Source: Bacteroidales bacterium
GTDB taxonomy: Bacteria > Bacteroidota > Bacteroidia > Bacteroidales > UBA932
Direction: 5' to 3'
NCBI GenBank assembly: GCA_022648685.1
Contig: JALCMW010000001.1
Span: forward strand, 496,001 to 560,000
Length of the DNA: 64,000 nt
Shown: positions 10,088-18,689 of the stretch, in pieces
Layout of the letters: the number at the start of each line of letters is the position of its first letter
Numbering within the stretch: the stretch's first letter is position 1
Translations under genes and position numbers: made by a program
The notes under the pieces: generated by a model
What the model saw: the letters and a program-made list of their open reading frames with translations, nothing else
Database searches by the model: none
What the model was told of the DNA's origin: nothing

Positions 10088-12559
10088 TTAAAGCAGTATA
10101 TCGTTGATTACTCCGGATGCCGTCTGCAAAGCTCCAGCCCCGGCTCCCTGGATAACAAGCGGTGAAGGATAAAATTCCGTGGTTATTATCACGGCATTGT
10201 CGGTTCCTTCCAGTCTGTAAAGAGGATTATCAGAGGCAACATTTTCAAGGCCTATGGCCGCATTACCGGAGATTGGCTTCGAATCGTTGCTGTCGAATTC
10301 GAAAGAAGCGATAAACCGTTGCCTGAGACCTTTTGAATCCGCCGCCTTATATTGCGAAACGAATTTCTTCTCATCGGATTCCAGTTTGGAATAAAAATCT
10401 TCTACGGATCCTTCGAAATATCCGGGATCAAGCAGAGGCTTCACATTTATGTCCGTTTCTTCCAAAGCAACACCTGCTTCACGGGATAGGATCAGAAGTT
10501 TTCTTATCACATCCCTTCCGCTAAGATCCAGACGCGGATCCGGTTCCGTATATCCCGATTTTTGCGCATATCTTACAACGTCGGCGAAAGATTTCCCGTC
10601 TTCACCGCCTTTATATGTGCTGAAGATGTAATTCAAGGTCCCAGAAAGGATGGCGTCTATCTTGAGTATTCTATCTCCGCTGTTGACGCTTCTGGCGATG
10701 GATTCCAAAACAGGCAGGGCCGCACCTACCGTGGTCTCATATCTCAATACGACTTCGTTTTGTATTGCTGTTTCTTTCAATTTCTTGTATTGCGGATAAG
10801 GTGCCGAGAACGGAATTTTGTTGCATGCTACTATTCCGTATCCTTTTTTCAAGAGGCTTATGTATTTGTATGCTATGTCCGAGCTTGCAGTGCAGTCCGC
10901 AAAGATTGAATTCTGCATTGATATTTTTGAAAGTTCTTCGAAATAGGCTTCGTCTTCCGCGCTTTTCCCTTTGTCCAGAAGCGAAGGTACATCCTGAAAT
11001 TTAATTCCTTCCGTATCTATTATATATTTCCTGCTGTTCGATATTCCGGCAAGATGTATCCTCTTTCCGGTACGTTCGGCTATCTTGTCGCGGTTTTCGG
11101 CGAGAATTGAAATCAGTGCTTTCCCGACCGTACCGTATCCGGCGACAAAAAGATTTATTTCCTTGAAATGTGATTTTTCAAAGAATTCGTTATGTATGCA
11201 TCTGATGGCTGCTTCGGCGTCTTTGGATGCCACGATTACGGAAATGTTCCTTTCGGAAGAACCCTGTGCAACAGCCCTTATAGCGATGCTTCTCCGGCCC
11301 AAGGCATCAAGCATCCTTCCCGTCGTTCCCCTTTGGCTGAAAATGTCGTCTCCTACCAGACATACGATTGAAAACCCTTTTTCTATTTTAAGGGGATTCA
11401 GTTTCTTCAATGAAATTTCATAAGCGAAACATTTGTCCGTAGCTTCCTTGGCTTTCGCGGCGTCTTTCTCGGCAACGGCAACACACATCGTATTAACGGA
11501 AGATGCCTGGGTAATCAGGATTATGTTTATGTTGTTTTCGCTGAGAGTCTGGAAAAGCCTGCTGGAAAAGCCGGGGACGCCGACCATTCCGCTTCCTTCA
11601 AGAGAAAGTAGAGCAATGTTGTCCGAATTGGAAATCCCGATAAGTTTGTTTTTGCCTCTCGGAGGGTTCTGCTCTATCAAAGTCCCTTCCGCCGACGGAT
11701 CGAATGTGCACTTTACATAAATTGGTATCTTTTGATTGACTACGGGCTGAATGGTAGGAGGATAAATCACTTTTGCTCCGAAGTGTGACAGTTCCAGGGC
11801 CGCTCTGTATGAGATGTGGTGTATAGGCTCTGCCTCGGGTACTATTTTAGGATTTGCCGTCATCATTCCCGGGACATCTTTCCATGTCTCGAGAGCTCTG
11901 GCCTGACTTCCTACTGCATACAGCGATGCCGAGTAGTCTGATCCGCCCCTTCCCAATGTCGTCATACGGCCCTTGTCATCGGAAGCGATGAATCCGGGAA
12001 CCACAAAAATAGATTTGACAGGATTGGATTCTATCATTTCTGCGACATTGGCATATGTGATGTCGGTATCCACCCTGTTTCTTCCTCTTTCATAATGGGT
12101 CCTGATTATTTTTCTGGAATCCACCCAAAGGGTGGAGATACCCAGTGAAGACAATTTCGCTGCGATTATCTTTGTCGAAAGCAATTCCCCGCAGCCCTGA
12201 ATAGCGTCCAGGCTAGTGTTGCTCAGTTCCCCGAGAAGACAGACGCCCTGGGCTATTCCTCTCAGGTATTCGAAAGTGTCATCGCATGCTTTTTGCGATT
12301 CCTCCTGTTTTTCTACGGGAAGAAGTTCGCTGATGATCTCATGGTGCTTTTCCTGCAGCCTGTCGATCATTTCTTTGTATCCATTATCTTTGATTGAAGC
12401 CAGATTCCCTATTTTAACAAGGGAATCGGTACAACCGCTTATCGCCGAACCTACGACGATGGTGCGGTCCCGTTCGACAGCCTTGGTAATAATGTCGATA
12501 GATTTTGCAATGTTTGCGGCATTCGCTACCGAGGTGCCGCCGAATTTCAATACTTGCAT
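10088..12559 (-). CDS. thrA: Bifunctional aspartate kinase / homoserine dehydrogenase
   Basis: 823 residues. The N-terminal aspartokinase (about 1-300, KFGGTSVANA at the start) is followed by ACT-type regulatory domains (about 300-460). The C-terminal homoserine dehydrogenase begins at LFVAGYGTVGKALI and continues with the GTLNYIFS segment. It performs the first and third steps of the aspartate pathway; family members are usually feedback-inhibited by threonine through the ACT domains. It starts four bases after the metX stop, a tight operon arrangement. Confidence 0.97.
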   Translation of the reverse strand: MQVLKFGGTSVANAANIAKSIDIITKAVERDRTIVVGSAISGCTDSLVKIGNLASIKDNGYKEMIDRLQEKHHEIISELLPVEKQEESQKACDDTFEYLRGIAQGVCLLGELSNTSLDAIQGCGELLSTKIIAAKLSSLGISTLWVDSRKIIRTHYERGRNRVDTDITYANVAEMIESNPVKSIFVVPGFIASDDKGRMTTLGRGGSDYSASLYAVGSQARALETWKDVPGMMTANPKIVPEAEPIHHISYRAALELSHFGAKVIYPPTIQPVVNQKIPIYVKCTFDPSAEGTLIEQNPPRGKNKLIGISNSDNIALLSLEGSGMVGVPGFSSRLFQTLSENNINIILITQASSVNTMCVAVAEKDAAKAKEATDKCFAYEISLKKLNPLKIEKGFSIVCLVGDDIFSQRGTTGRMLDALGRRSIAIRAVAQGSSERNISVIVASKDAEAAIRCIHNEFFEKSHFKEINLFVAGYGTVGKALISILAENRDKIAERTGKRIHLAGISNSRKYIIDTEGIKFQDVPSLLDKGKSAEDEAYFEELSKISMQNSIFADCTASSDIAYKYISLLKKGYGIVACNKIPFSAPYPQYKKLKETAIQNEVVLRYETTVGAALPVLESIARSVNSGDRILKIDAILSGTLNYIFSTYKGGEDGKSFADVVRYAQKSGYTEPDPRLDLSGRDVIRKLLILSREAGVALEETDINVKPLLDPGYFEGSVEDFYSKLESDEKKFVSQYKAADSKGLRQRFIASFEFDSNDSKPISGNAAIGLENVASDNPLYRLEGTDNAVIITTEFYPSPLVIQGAGAGALQTASGVINDILL

Positions 12560-12563
12560 ATTA

Positions 12564-13592
12564 TTATAAATTATCGATAACCGGTTTCAATATAGTTCCT
12601 ATTTGTGAATTTTCAAGAAGAAAGCCGTCGTGTCCATAACGGGAATGTATTTCATGATATTTCGAGCCATGTATTTTTTCTGCCATGTCTTCTATTTCCT
12701 CAGGCGTGAAAAGAAGATCGCTGTCAATGGATATCAATGTTGAGTCCGCTTGTATCTTGCCAAGAGCGTTGTCGACTCCTCCCCGGTTTCTCCCGACGTT
12801 ATTGCTGTCTATCGAATATGAGAGGTAATAATATGAATAGGCATCGAAACGGTCCGCAAGTTTTTTGCCCTGATATCTGTGGTAGGAACAGGCTCTGTCT
12901 GCAAACAGGGTGTCGCCATTCTCTTCTTTTTGCGTCTCGTTGTATATCTTTTCACATCTGTATGAAAGAAGGGCTATCGTTCTTGCGCATTTCAGAGCTT
13001 CTTTGCCTCCGTCCAGACTTTTACATTCACGGAATGACGGATCGGCTTCAAGTGCCATCCTCTGTGATTCTTCGAATGCCGTCAGCCATGGAGTCACTCT
13101 TGCCCCTGTTGCGAAATAAACGGCTTTTTTGATAAGTTCGGGATTCATTATAGACCATTCCAGCGCCATGAATCCGCCTATTGAGGCCCCGACTATGAAA
13201 TCTATTTTTTTTATGCCCAGACTTATTCTCAAAAGATCGATGGCTTTTGTTATATCCCTTACCGTGATTTTGGGAAAATTGAAATAATAAGGTTTTCCTG
13301 TGTCGGGATTGATACTTGACGGACCTGAAGAACCGTAACATGAACCAAGTATATTCGCACATATTACGAAATACTTTTCGGTATCGAAAAGTTTGCCGGG
13401 GCCTGTCAGTTGCGGCCACCAGTCTTCGGCATCCGAATTGGCTGTCAAGGCATGGCAAATCCAAATCACTTTTCTTTTGTCTCCGGCTTCGTATGGCCTT
13501 GGAGATGTATGGTAAGCTATATGGAGGTCTTTTATGCTGCCTCCGGCTTCGAAATCGAAAGTCCCTTTATAATTGAACAAATGAGGAGTCAT
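12564..13592 (-). CDS. metX: Homoserine O-acetyltransferase
   Basis: 342-residue alpha/beta-hydrolase-fold acyltransferase. Visible are the MetX hallmarks: HALTANSDAEDWWPQLTGPGK, the nucleophile elbow GASIGG (Ser), acid region SIDSDLLFTPEE, and the catalytic histidine in YGHDGFLLE. It transfers an acyl group, normally acetyl, from CoA to homoserine, committing it to methionine. It heads the operon metX-thrA-asd and is preceded by a consensus promoter and a candidate Met-rich leader peptide. Residues that separate acetyl- from succinyl-transfer cannot be judged safely by eye. Confidence 0.93.
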   Translation of the reverse strand: MTPHLFNYKGTFDFEAGGSIKDLHIAYHTSPRPYEAGDKRKVIWICHALTANSDAEDWWPQLTGPGKLFDTEKYFVICANILGSCYGSSGPSSINPDTGKPYYFNFPKITVRDITKAIDLLRISLGIKKIDFIVGASIGGFMALEWSIMNPELIKKAVYFATGARVTPWLTAFEESQRMALEADPSFRECKSLDGGKEALKCARTIALLSYRCEKIYNETQKEENGDTLFADRACSYHRYQGKKLADRFDAYSYYYLSYSIDSNNVGRNRGGVDNALGKIQADSTLISIDSDLLFTPEEIEDMAEKIHGSKYHEIHSRYGHDGFLLENSQIGTILKPVIDNL

Positions 13593-13699
13593 CTGAATAT
13601 TTATGTTTGTTAAGCTGAGTCCGTATGCACGTTACGGCCTTGCGGCACAAGCGCACAAAAATAGACATAAAATGATTGTAAAATGAAAACGACGGAAAA

Positions 13700-13736
13700 A
13701 AGAGGATGCATCTTAGCGATGCATTCGCATGGACAT
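13700..13736 (-). promoter_or_regulatory. Candidate Met-rich leader peptide and attenuator of metX-thrA-asd
   Basis: On the minus strand an ATG at 13736 opens a 7-codon frame, Met-Ser-Met-Arg-Met-His-Arg, then TAA (13715-13713). Three of seven codons are Met. The last codons overlap a hairpin with stem ATGCATC (13724-13718) and GATGCAT (13712-13706), followed by CC and a T-rich run, the shape of a rho-independent terminator. The unit lies about 30 bases after the expected start of transcription and about 110 bases before metX. This is how ribosome-mediated attenuation leaders look; no antiterminator partner was worked out and no strong ribosome binding site is seen. Confidence 0.4.
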
Positions 13737-13772
13737 GAATGATATGTGTGAATTACTTTCCATATTCCGTGG

Positions 13773-13803
13773 CAAATATACCCAAATGGAATAAAAAAAC
13801 AAA
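13773..13803 (-). promoter_or_regulatory. Promoter of metX-thrA-asd
   Basis: On the minus strand TTTG (13803-13800), 19 bases, then TATATTTG (13780-13773). This is a full match to the Bacteroidota -33/-7 consensus with canonical spacing. It leaves a leader of about 170 bases before metX, long enough for regulation. Confidence 0.85.
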
Positions 13804-14090
13804 CACTATTTCGATTTTTTATCCTGTACATACTGAATGGACAATGGATTATTTATGATTTTGCGCATCTCGCCTATAAATCTGCCGTGATAGGCTTTCA
13901 ATTTCGTATTTATAATGCCATTTGGATCCTGAACGTCGAATAACTTGCTTGGCGAATTTCCCGCCGGCTATTTCCTTGAATCGTCCTCGGGGCTGCTTGC
14001 TTTGGAACAGACACATGAGCCGATCGCTTTTGCAAACCGCTTTCTTGATTCATACTTCGGGTTGGTTGCGCTCCACGCTTTTTTGCCGGA

Positions 14091-14242
14091 GTTGGCCATG
14101 CTCAACTCGAAGAAGGCGAAATCTGTGAAGAAATGCCTGGGGCTAGCCGTGCTTTATTCGGAAAAGGCATAATCCGTGAAATAACGCCTACGGTAGTCAT
14201 TTTCCATTTGAAGAAGGCAGAATTTGTAAAAAAAGCCTGGAG
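14091..14242 (+). repeat. 51-bp tandem repeat, three degenerate units
   Basis: Units start at 14091, 14142 and 14193 and share the pattern GGCCATGCT ... GAAGAAGGC ... AATCTGTGAAGAAA ... GCCTGG with scattered substitutions; a fourth partial start coincides with the 158-bp inverted-repeat element at 14241. The 51-bp period is a multiple of three and the first unit lies in an open frame (repeating a 17-residue pattern such as AMLNSKKAKSVKKCLG), but stops in the second and later units break it. Confidence 0.7.
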
Positions 14243-14398
14243 GCGGCCATGCTGGCAAGAGGTTAAATGCTACATTATTAGTGGTTTAGGCCTTTTGTTC
14301 CATGGCCAGCCCCCTTTAAAATACCCGATCTGTCCATGCCTGGTAAGAGCTAAAGTAGCCATTCACAGTTATTTAGGTGGTTGATGGCATGGCCGCCT
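14241..14398. repeat. 158-bp element with 12-bp terminal inverted repeats, left copy
   Basis: AGGCGGCCATGC (14241-14252) and GCATGGCCGCCT (14387-14398) are perfect inverted repeats. The interior contains CCATGGCCAGCC and lacks a gene. A diverged copy of the same size class lies at 18132-18293. Similarity between copies extends outward to about 14216 and 14410. It could be a small non-autonomous mobile element or a structured RNA element; no flanking target-site duplication is evident. Confidence 0.65.
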
Positions 14399-14962
14399 TC
14401 CGCTAAAAATTCGAAAAGGCCAGCGGGTGAAAGTGTGTGGGCGTCGTCATCTTCGCGCGGAGCGCTTATCCCGTCCCTGCCTCGCTATCGCTGTTTATTT
14501 GTACACTGCCAAAATTGAACGACGATTCTGCATTCCTCTTCCGGTTTCGTCTTCACCGATGCTCGTCGGGTCCACCTGTTCACGAGGCCACGGGCGGCCA
14601 CGGAGCCTGACGCGTCACACACTTTCCCTTTCTCCTGTACTGTTTTCATGGCTTGTCATTTTGTTTGTGTGTATCATTATCATGATTAGTCATGTTATCA
14701 ACATTCTGATTTTACTTATGGTCTAAGACCTTCTCTCTCTGGTCAAAATGTAATGACAACCGTTTCTGTATTGGATATTTTTTTGTTTAGAAGAATATTT
14801 TTCAAGCAGATTAAAGAGAATAAAGTATACCGGTTTTCATTACAGATGCGAAGTTGTAATAAGTTCCGTTTTCCGGTTCCAGTAAGGCAACATGAAAGAT
14901 TCATTTAATAACAAATCCAAACAGGTCAAAGAGTTAAGTGAACAAATCATCTTCCTTATAAA

Positions 14963-15058
14963 AATGGTGTATTCATCTTTACGAAAATTGGGTCCTTTGA
15001 TGTTGCATATTACAGGGTTTTTAGCTTTACGAAAACGGGGTCCTAAGATGATGCAAAT
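14963..15058 (-). repeat. 48-bp direct repeat, two copies, inverted relative to the right module
   Basis: Two 48-bp units (15058-15011 and 15010-14963 on the minus strand) encode related 16-residue patterns, CIILGPRFRKAKNPVI and CNIKGPNFRKDEYTIF, inside a minus-strand frame open from 15064 to a stop at 14840-14842 without a good start. One copy occurs on the opposite strand at 18642-18689. Differences between copies keep the frame, which hints at a coding past. The protein family is not recognised. Confidence 0.6.
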
Positions 15059-15346
15059 AACAGTTTACTGTGTTATTGGTTTCCCATGCAGAGAGAAACA
15101 TTCTTTTATACAGAGAGAAAATATTTCCCTGAAAAATAACAAGATTATGAAAGAAACGGAATAATTATTAAAAAAGAGAATCGGAAGTCCGAAAACTAGA
15201 ATTAGAAAAAGACTACCCCGGAAAGGGGTTAACATTGTAAGTCTTATTTGTAAAGAAGAGTTGTAGAGGCTTGAAAAGTCAGACCAAAATGCCGGAGCTT
15301 TAAAATTTAATAATTTAAAACAAGAGGGGGCTGAATTGCAAAAAAA

Positions 15347-15483
15347 CGTCCGATTAATTGCAAAGATAATAACAAATTATAAAAATGAGCCATAATATCC
15401 TGAAATCATTGAGCAATCATTAAATATACCGTTTTATTATCCGGAATGAAAAAGTTGCGCAAAATAGTACAATTAATCGGACG
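15347..15483 (-). promoter_or_regulatory. Invertible promoter segment, left copy (promoter faces left)
   Basis: Perfect 14-bp inverted repeats CGTCCGATTAATTG (15347-15360) and CAATTAATCGGACG (15470-15483) enclose 109 bp. A -7 box TATCTTTG lies on the minus strand at 15368-15361, so the promoter points left, away from where a fimbrial gene would be expected. The reverse complement of the 109-bp interior aligns without gaps to the right copy (19011-19119): the first 46 bases are identical and the promoter end is nearly identical. Flanks of both copies keep the same orientation, so this segment is inverted relative to its context. Confidence 0.85.
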
Positions 15484-15517
15484 ATTAAACGTAAAGTTAG
15501 AATCGGCCGGAAATATT

Positions 15518-15680
15518 ACTGATACGGAAAAATGATAAAGGACGGTACTGACCGACCGTTCAATATCTTAGGTACTGGAGTCGTTGCCGGAAACAGAAAA
15601 TGATCCGAAGAAATCGAACCCAAGGGGAAATAGGCGAGATTGCAGCACAGCGACTCGAGACCTATCCGTATCAGTTTTTA
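15518..15680 (+). promoter_or_regulatory. Structured leader region, left copy
   Basis: ACTGATACGGA (15518-15528) pairs with TCCGTATCAGT (15665-15675), followed by TTTTA. The enclosed sequence is clearly related to 19168-19335, sharing CGGTACTGACCGA, AAATCGAACC, GAGATTGCA and ACAGCGAC. In this copy nothing resembling a fimbrillin gene follows; the next gene, at 15766, lies on the other strand. It is probably a relic of the leader. Confidence 0.55.
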
Positions 15681-15765
15681 TAAATCATGCAAAACAAAAT
15701 AATTTATTTGCTAATCAGGTTCGGGCAGATTTATTTATGGGATAATTGGAAGATCATCCGGTTTA

Positions 15766-16845
15766 TCATGCGTGTCCGTTTATTCTCTTTTCAATATATT
15801 TGGAATTCATTATCCTTAGAAGGGCCATATAATCCATTTTGAATTCTACAAAGTCTCCTACCTTATATTCCTTTTTACTTTCGCCAAGATCGATGACGCT
15901 TATGTCAGAGCTTGCCCCGGCTATTTTGCAGTTCTTATCCACAAGTTCTATGTGATTAGGTTCAACATCAAGGAGTCCGAGGTCTACGATGGCTCTATAT
16001 GTCTTTTTGCCTAAATTCGTTTGGTCGAATTCAAAAGTCTTTCCTTCCACATTATGTCCTATCTTGCCTGAAGGGATCATCGGTTTTTCCTTGAGTTCCA
16101 CGATTTGTGCGAAAAGACGGAAAACGTCGGATTTCATTTTCTTTAATTTCGTATTGTTGTAAACATTTGTCCCGAAATATAATGTTTCTCCTACTCTGAA
16201 GTGGTTTATCCCTTTCGGAAGTATTTTTTTCAGGATTAACGGAATCGTCACCGAAGATCCTCCTGAAATGTATGGGATTTTCTTGTCGAATTTGGCTTCT
16301 ATCAGCTGTTTGTACAAACATAATTGAATCAGTTTGTCAGGATTTGGCAGAACGCCGTAAAGGCAGGACAGATTTGTGCCTATACCTATGACTTGGATAT
16401 TTTCCAGTTTGAATATGTTTTCGTAGAAGCTTATCACATTTTCTCCCAATACGCCTTCTCGCAGCTCACCGAGTTCTATCATAATTATTATTTTATGAAT
16501 CTTACCCTGCTTCTTTGCTTCTTCTGAAAGCATTTTGATGGTAGTTATCTCGGTGTTCATGCTGATGTCAGCATATTTTACAACACTTGGAATCATCATT
16601 TTTGCCGGCGGTCTTATGTATATGGTTTCCACATCCGGTCTTATATTTTTTATTTCCTTGAGATTGGAAATACGTGAATCACATATTTGCTTGCAATCGA
16701 ATTTCAGCAATTCCGAGAGATATGGTTTGTTGCCGCATAGCATCTTGGTAACGATTGACCATTCTATGCCATTTTTTTTGAATAAGGCATCAAGGTAATC
16801 GAAATTAGCTTTCAGCTTTGCCGTATTTAATGTTAAATAAGCCAT
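15766..16845 (-). CDS. Alanine/ornithine racemase family PLP enzyme
   Basis: 359 residues. N-terminal alanine-racemase-type TIM barrel with the PLP lysine in IVTKMLCG (about 34), then IELGELREGV and the PLP phosphate region SGGSSVTIP, and a C-terminal domain ending near residue 355. The overall pattern fits the ornithine racemase branch (Orr) better than housekeeping Alr. Such enzymes interconvert L- and D-amino acids; ornithine is the guess for this branch. Its ATG shares one base with the stop of the preceding GNAT gene (TAATG), with AGGAGG seven bases upstream of the ATG, so the two are translationally coupled. They separate the two promoter modules. Confidence 0.8.
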   Translation of the reverse strand: MAYLTLNTAKLKANFDYLDALFKKNGIEWSIVTKMLCGNKPYLSELLKFDCKQICDSRISNLKEIKNIRPDVETIYIRPPAKMMIPSVVKYADISMNTEITTIKMLSEEAKKQGKIHKIIIMIELGELREGVLGENVISFYENIFKLENIQVIGIGTNLSCLYGVLPNPDKLIQLCLYKQLIEAKFDKKIPYISGGSSVTIPLILKKILPKGINHFRVGETLYFGTNVYNNTKLKKMKSDVFRLFAQIVELKEKPMIPSGKIGHNVEGKTFEFDQTNLGKKTYRAIVDLGLLDVEPNHIELVDKNCKIAGASSDISVIDLGESKKEYKVGDFVEFKMDYMALLRIMNSKYIEKRINGHA

Positions 16846-17324
16846 TAAACCTCCTTTTTATATCTCATTTCAAGATATTTATTGGTAAATCCGAGCCTTT
16901 CATAAAGCTGTTTTGCCGGATTTCTCGGCTCAACGTGAAGGGCTATATCCCCTTCTGCTAATTCTATGGCCTTTTTTAGCAATGTTTTGCCGATTCCTTT
17001 CCCTCTTTGACCTTTGTGAGTTGCTATATAAACTAATATATTGTCGGGAATATAATCTGCCATTCCAGTTTTGTTTATCACTACGGCTCCTGAAATTTCC
17101 GGTTCAGCAGTGACTCCTTCCGCTATACAATAAGATACCAGTAAGAAGCCGCCTAAGGAACCCTTCTCTTCCAATGCGTAAGCCACGGCTTGTCCTATTT
17201 GATATTTCGGATCTCCGTAATCTTCCAGATTGTCAAACAGAAAATCTATTATGGCTTGTCTTTCTTTAGTGTCAGGTTTGTTAGTGTTATCGAATACTTT
17301 GATTGTCAGTGTTGTTTGAAGCAT
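16845..17324 (-). CDS. GNAT family N-acetyltransferase
   Basis: 159 residues with the GNAT acetyl-CoA binding motif in VYIATHKGQRGKGIGKTLLKKA (the Q/RxxGxG/A core, about 110-120) and a C-terminal PAKQLYERLGF segment. It acetylates a small amine or peptide amine; the substrate is unknown. Being coupled to an ornithine/alanine racemase-like gene suggests an amino-acid substrate, perhaps the D-amino acid made next door, but this is inference only. Base composition is more A+T rich than the surrounding housekeeping genes. Confidence 0.85.
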   Translation of the reverse strand: MLQTTLTIKVFDNTNKPDTKERQAIIDFLFDNLEDYGDPKYQIGQAVAYALEEKGSLGGFLLVSYCIAEGVTAEPEISGAVVINKTGMADYIPDNILVYIATHKGQRGKGIGKTLLKKAIELAEGDIALHVEPRNPAKQLYERLGFTNKYLEMRYKKEV

Positions 17325-18131
17325 GAATTTTTATTTGTGTTTATGAATTAATAATTTGATTTATGAATCATGATATCAGTCATATATAATTATAATTATC
17401 GAGAAAAACAAATACGGGAATAGAGAATAAAAACATTTTATCTTTTTTTGTGATAAATCGTTATATTTACTCTATTTAAACGTAGAATAAATCATTTGGT
17501 AAGAAGTGTATAATAGAATCCGGTATATCTACTACGGAGACCGATGAAAATTCTTTAGCTACGGACGGAATTCTGAAGCCGGACATATCGATTCCATACA
17601 GTATAGACGCTCTTTCCAAAGGTGATGACAATATTCTGACCGGACTATTTCCATAATTAATTCTTCTGACAAGTAATCATAAGATTGCCTATTATTTCAA
17701 TTGCAAAATGATGTGTACCCACTCTTATGTGATTGGTCAAGTGCCTTTTTGCGCTTGTATGTTTGTTATCTATAGGTATCAGATTTTTTGAGCGTGTTCT
17801 GATGAATGCTTTGGGTGATGTCTGGTAATGGTTTTAAGTGTTGTTTCGTGGGATGTTCAGTCTTTATATGAAAACTGTTTATCTTTAGCTCATCCTTCCG
17901 GAAAATGTAATCAGGTAAACTCAAAATAGGGATAATACCTGATCGGTAAACTGATTTCAGTAATTTGGTCTGTTAATTAAATTCCGTAATAAGGAATTTA
18001 GAGTCAACTAATATCAGTTATATCTATAAATACAGTCAATTTTTTTCGGAAACAAGACATTCAAATAGTCAACCTAAATCAGGAAACGACATGTCCCATT
18101 AGAATGAGGCATAATTTGTAAAAAAGCCTTG
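17325..18131. other. Intergenic stretch without a recognised gene
   Basis: A+T-rich sequence. A plus-strand frame is open over 17516-17656 (47 codons including the stop, composition typical of a protein end: acidic, ending GLFP) but has no start codon, so it may be the tail of a deleted gene. The rest, 17660-18100, has many stops in all frames and no repeat that I recognise. At 18107 similarity to the left module (14216 onward) begins. Confidence 0.5.
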
Positions 18132-18293
18132 AGGCGGCCATGCTTCCCAAAGGCTAAGCTGTTAATTATGAGGTATTTATCCCCTTTTCACCATGGCCAG
18201 CCCCCCCCCCTCAAAATAGCCGACCTGTCCATGCTCGGTAAGAGATAATATAGTCATTCACAGTTACTTAAGTAGTTGGAGGCATGGCCGCCT
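18132..18293. repeat. 162-bp element with 12-bp terminal inverted repeats, right copy
   Basis: AGGCGGCCATGC (18132-18143) and GCATGGCCGCCT (18282-18293) are identical to the ends of the left copy at 14241-14398. The interior is diverged but collinear, sharing CCATGGCCAGCC, CTGTCCATGC, GGTAAGAG and CATTCACAGTTA. It contains a run of ten C at 18201-18210, where the left copy has five. Confidence 0.65.
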
Positions 18294-18641
18294 TCCGCTA
18301 AAAAATGAAGAATTTTTCTTGAAATAGGAACGGACTAATTCCGGGTTGTTCTTTTTTCTCTAAATCCGGGAAACGGACTTTTTCTGATCGTCCGGGAATA
18401 TGGAATTTTCGATTGTATAACTTGTGTCTTGCATGCCATATTACAGTAAAATTTTCAACAAACTTTTTCCGGATTCGTGTACATCAAAATTACTGATTAC
18501 ACCGGTATTTCAAAGTTACGGATTACATACCGATTACAGGGACAATTCCGGTTGCTATATGAGTAGTCATTGATAAACGACATTTGCTGATTAAGTAAAA
18601 GGTCAGCGGATGGGAAGTGTGTGTGCGTCGTCATCTTCGAT

Positions 18642-18689
18642 ATATGCAACATCAAAGGGAAAAATTTTCGTAAAGATGAATACCCTATT
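18642..18689 (+). repeat. Single copy of the 48-bp unit, opposite orientation to the left module
   Basis: Starts ATATGCAACATCAAAGG and contains TTTTCGTAAAGATGAATAC, both identical to the reverse complement of 14963-15010; about 42 of 48 bases agree. It lies in a plus-strand frame 18621-18803 (60 residues, pattern ICNIKGKNFRKDEYPI), whose product is not recognised. The preceding stretch 18597-18640 (AGTGTGTG, CGTCGTCATCTTCG) matches 14414-14457 in direct orientation, so orientation changes between these two blocks. Confidence 0.6.

Larger units (their letters stand above)
13810..15346. other. Gene-poor stretch made of degenerate repeats (left module)
   Basis: No convincing gene is present. 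It holds a 51-bp tandem repeat (14091-14242), a 158-bp element with 12-bp terminal inverted repeats (14241-14398), an imperfect inverted repeat AAAGTGTGTGGGCGTC (14430-14445) against 14609-14625, two copies of a 48-bp unit (14963-15058), and an A-rich approach to the invertible promoter. Several of these recur in the same order at 18.1-19.0 kb. Short open frames here have no recognisable product and are interrupted; I read them as decayed or never coding. Confidence 0.6.

Noticed and set aside
13593..13770. SAM riboswitch upstream of metX
   Set aside because: No SAM-I or SAM-II core pattern could be recognised by eye; the small Met-rich frame with hairpin explains the leader better.
13610..13831. 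73-codon minus-strand frame over the metX leader
   Set aside because: It covers the consensus promoter and the leader hairpin of metX, so it cannot be a full gene.
17660..18100. Remnant of a transposase gene
   Set aside because: Short pieces looked suggestive in translation but stops occur in every frame and no transposase motif could be identified.
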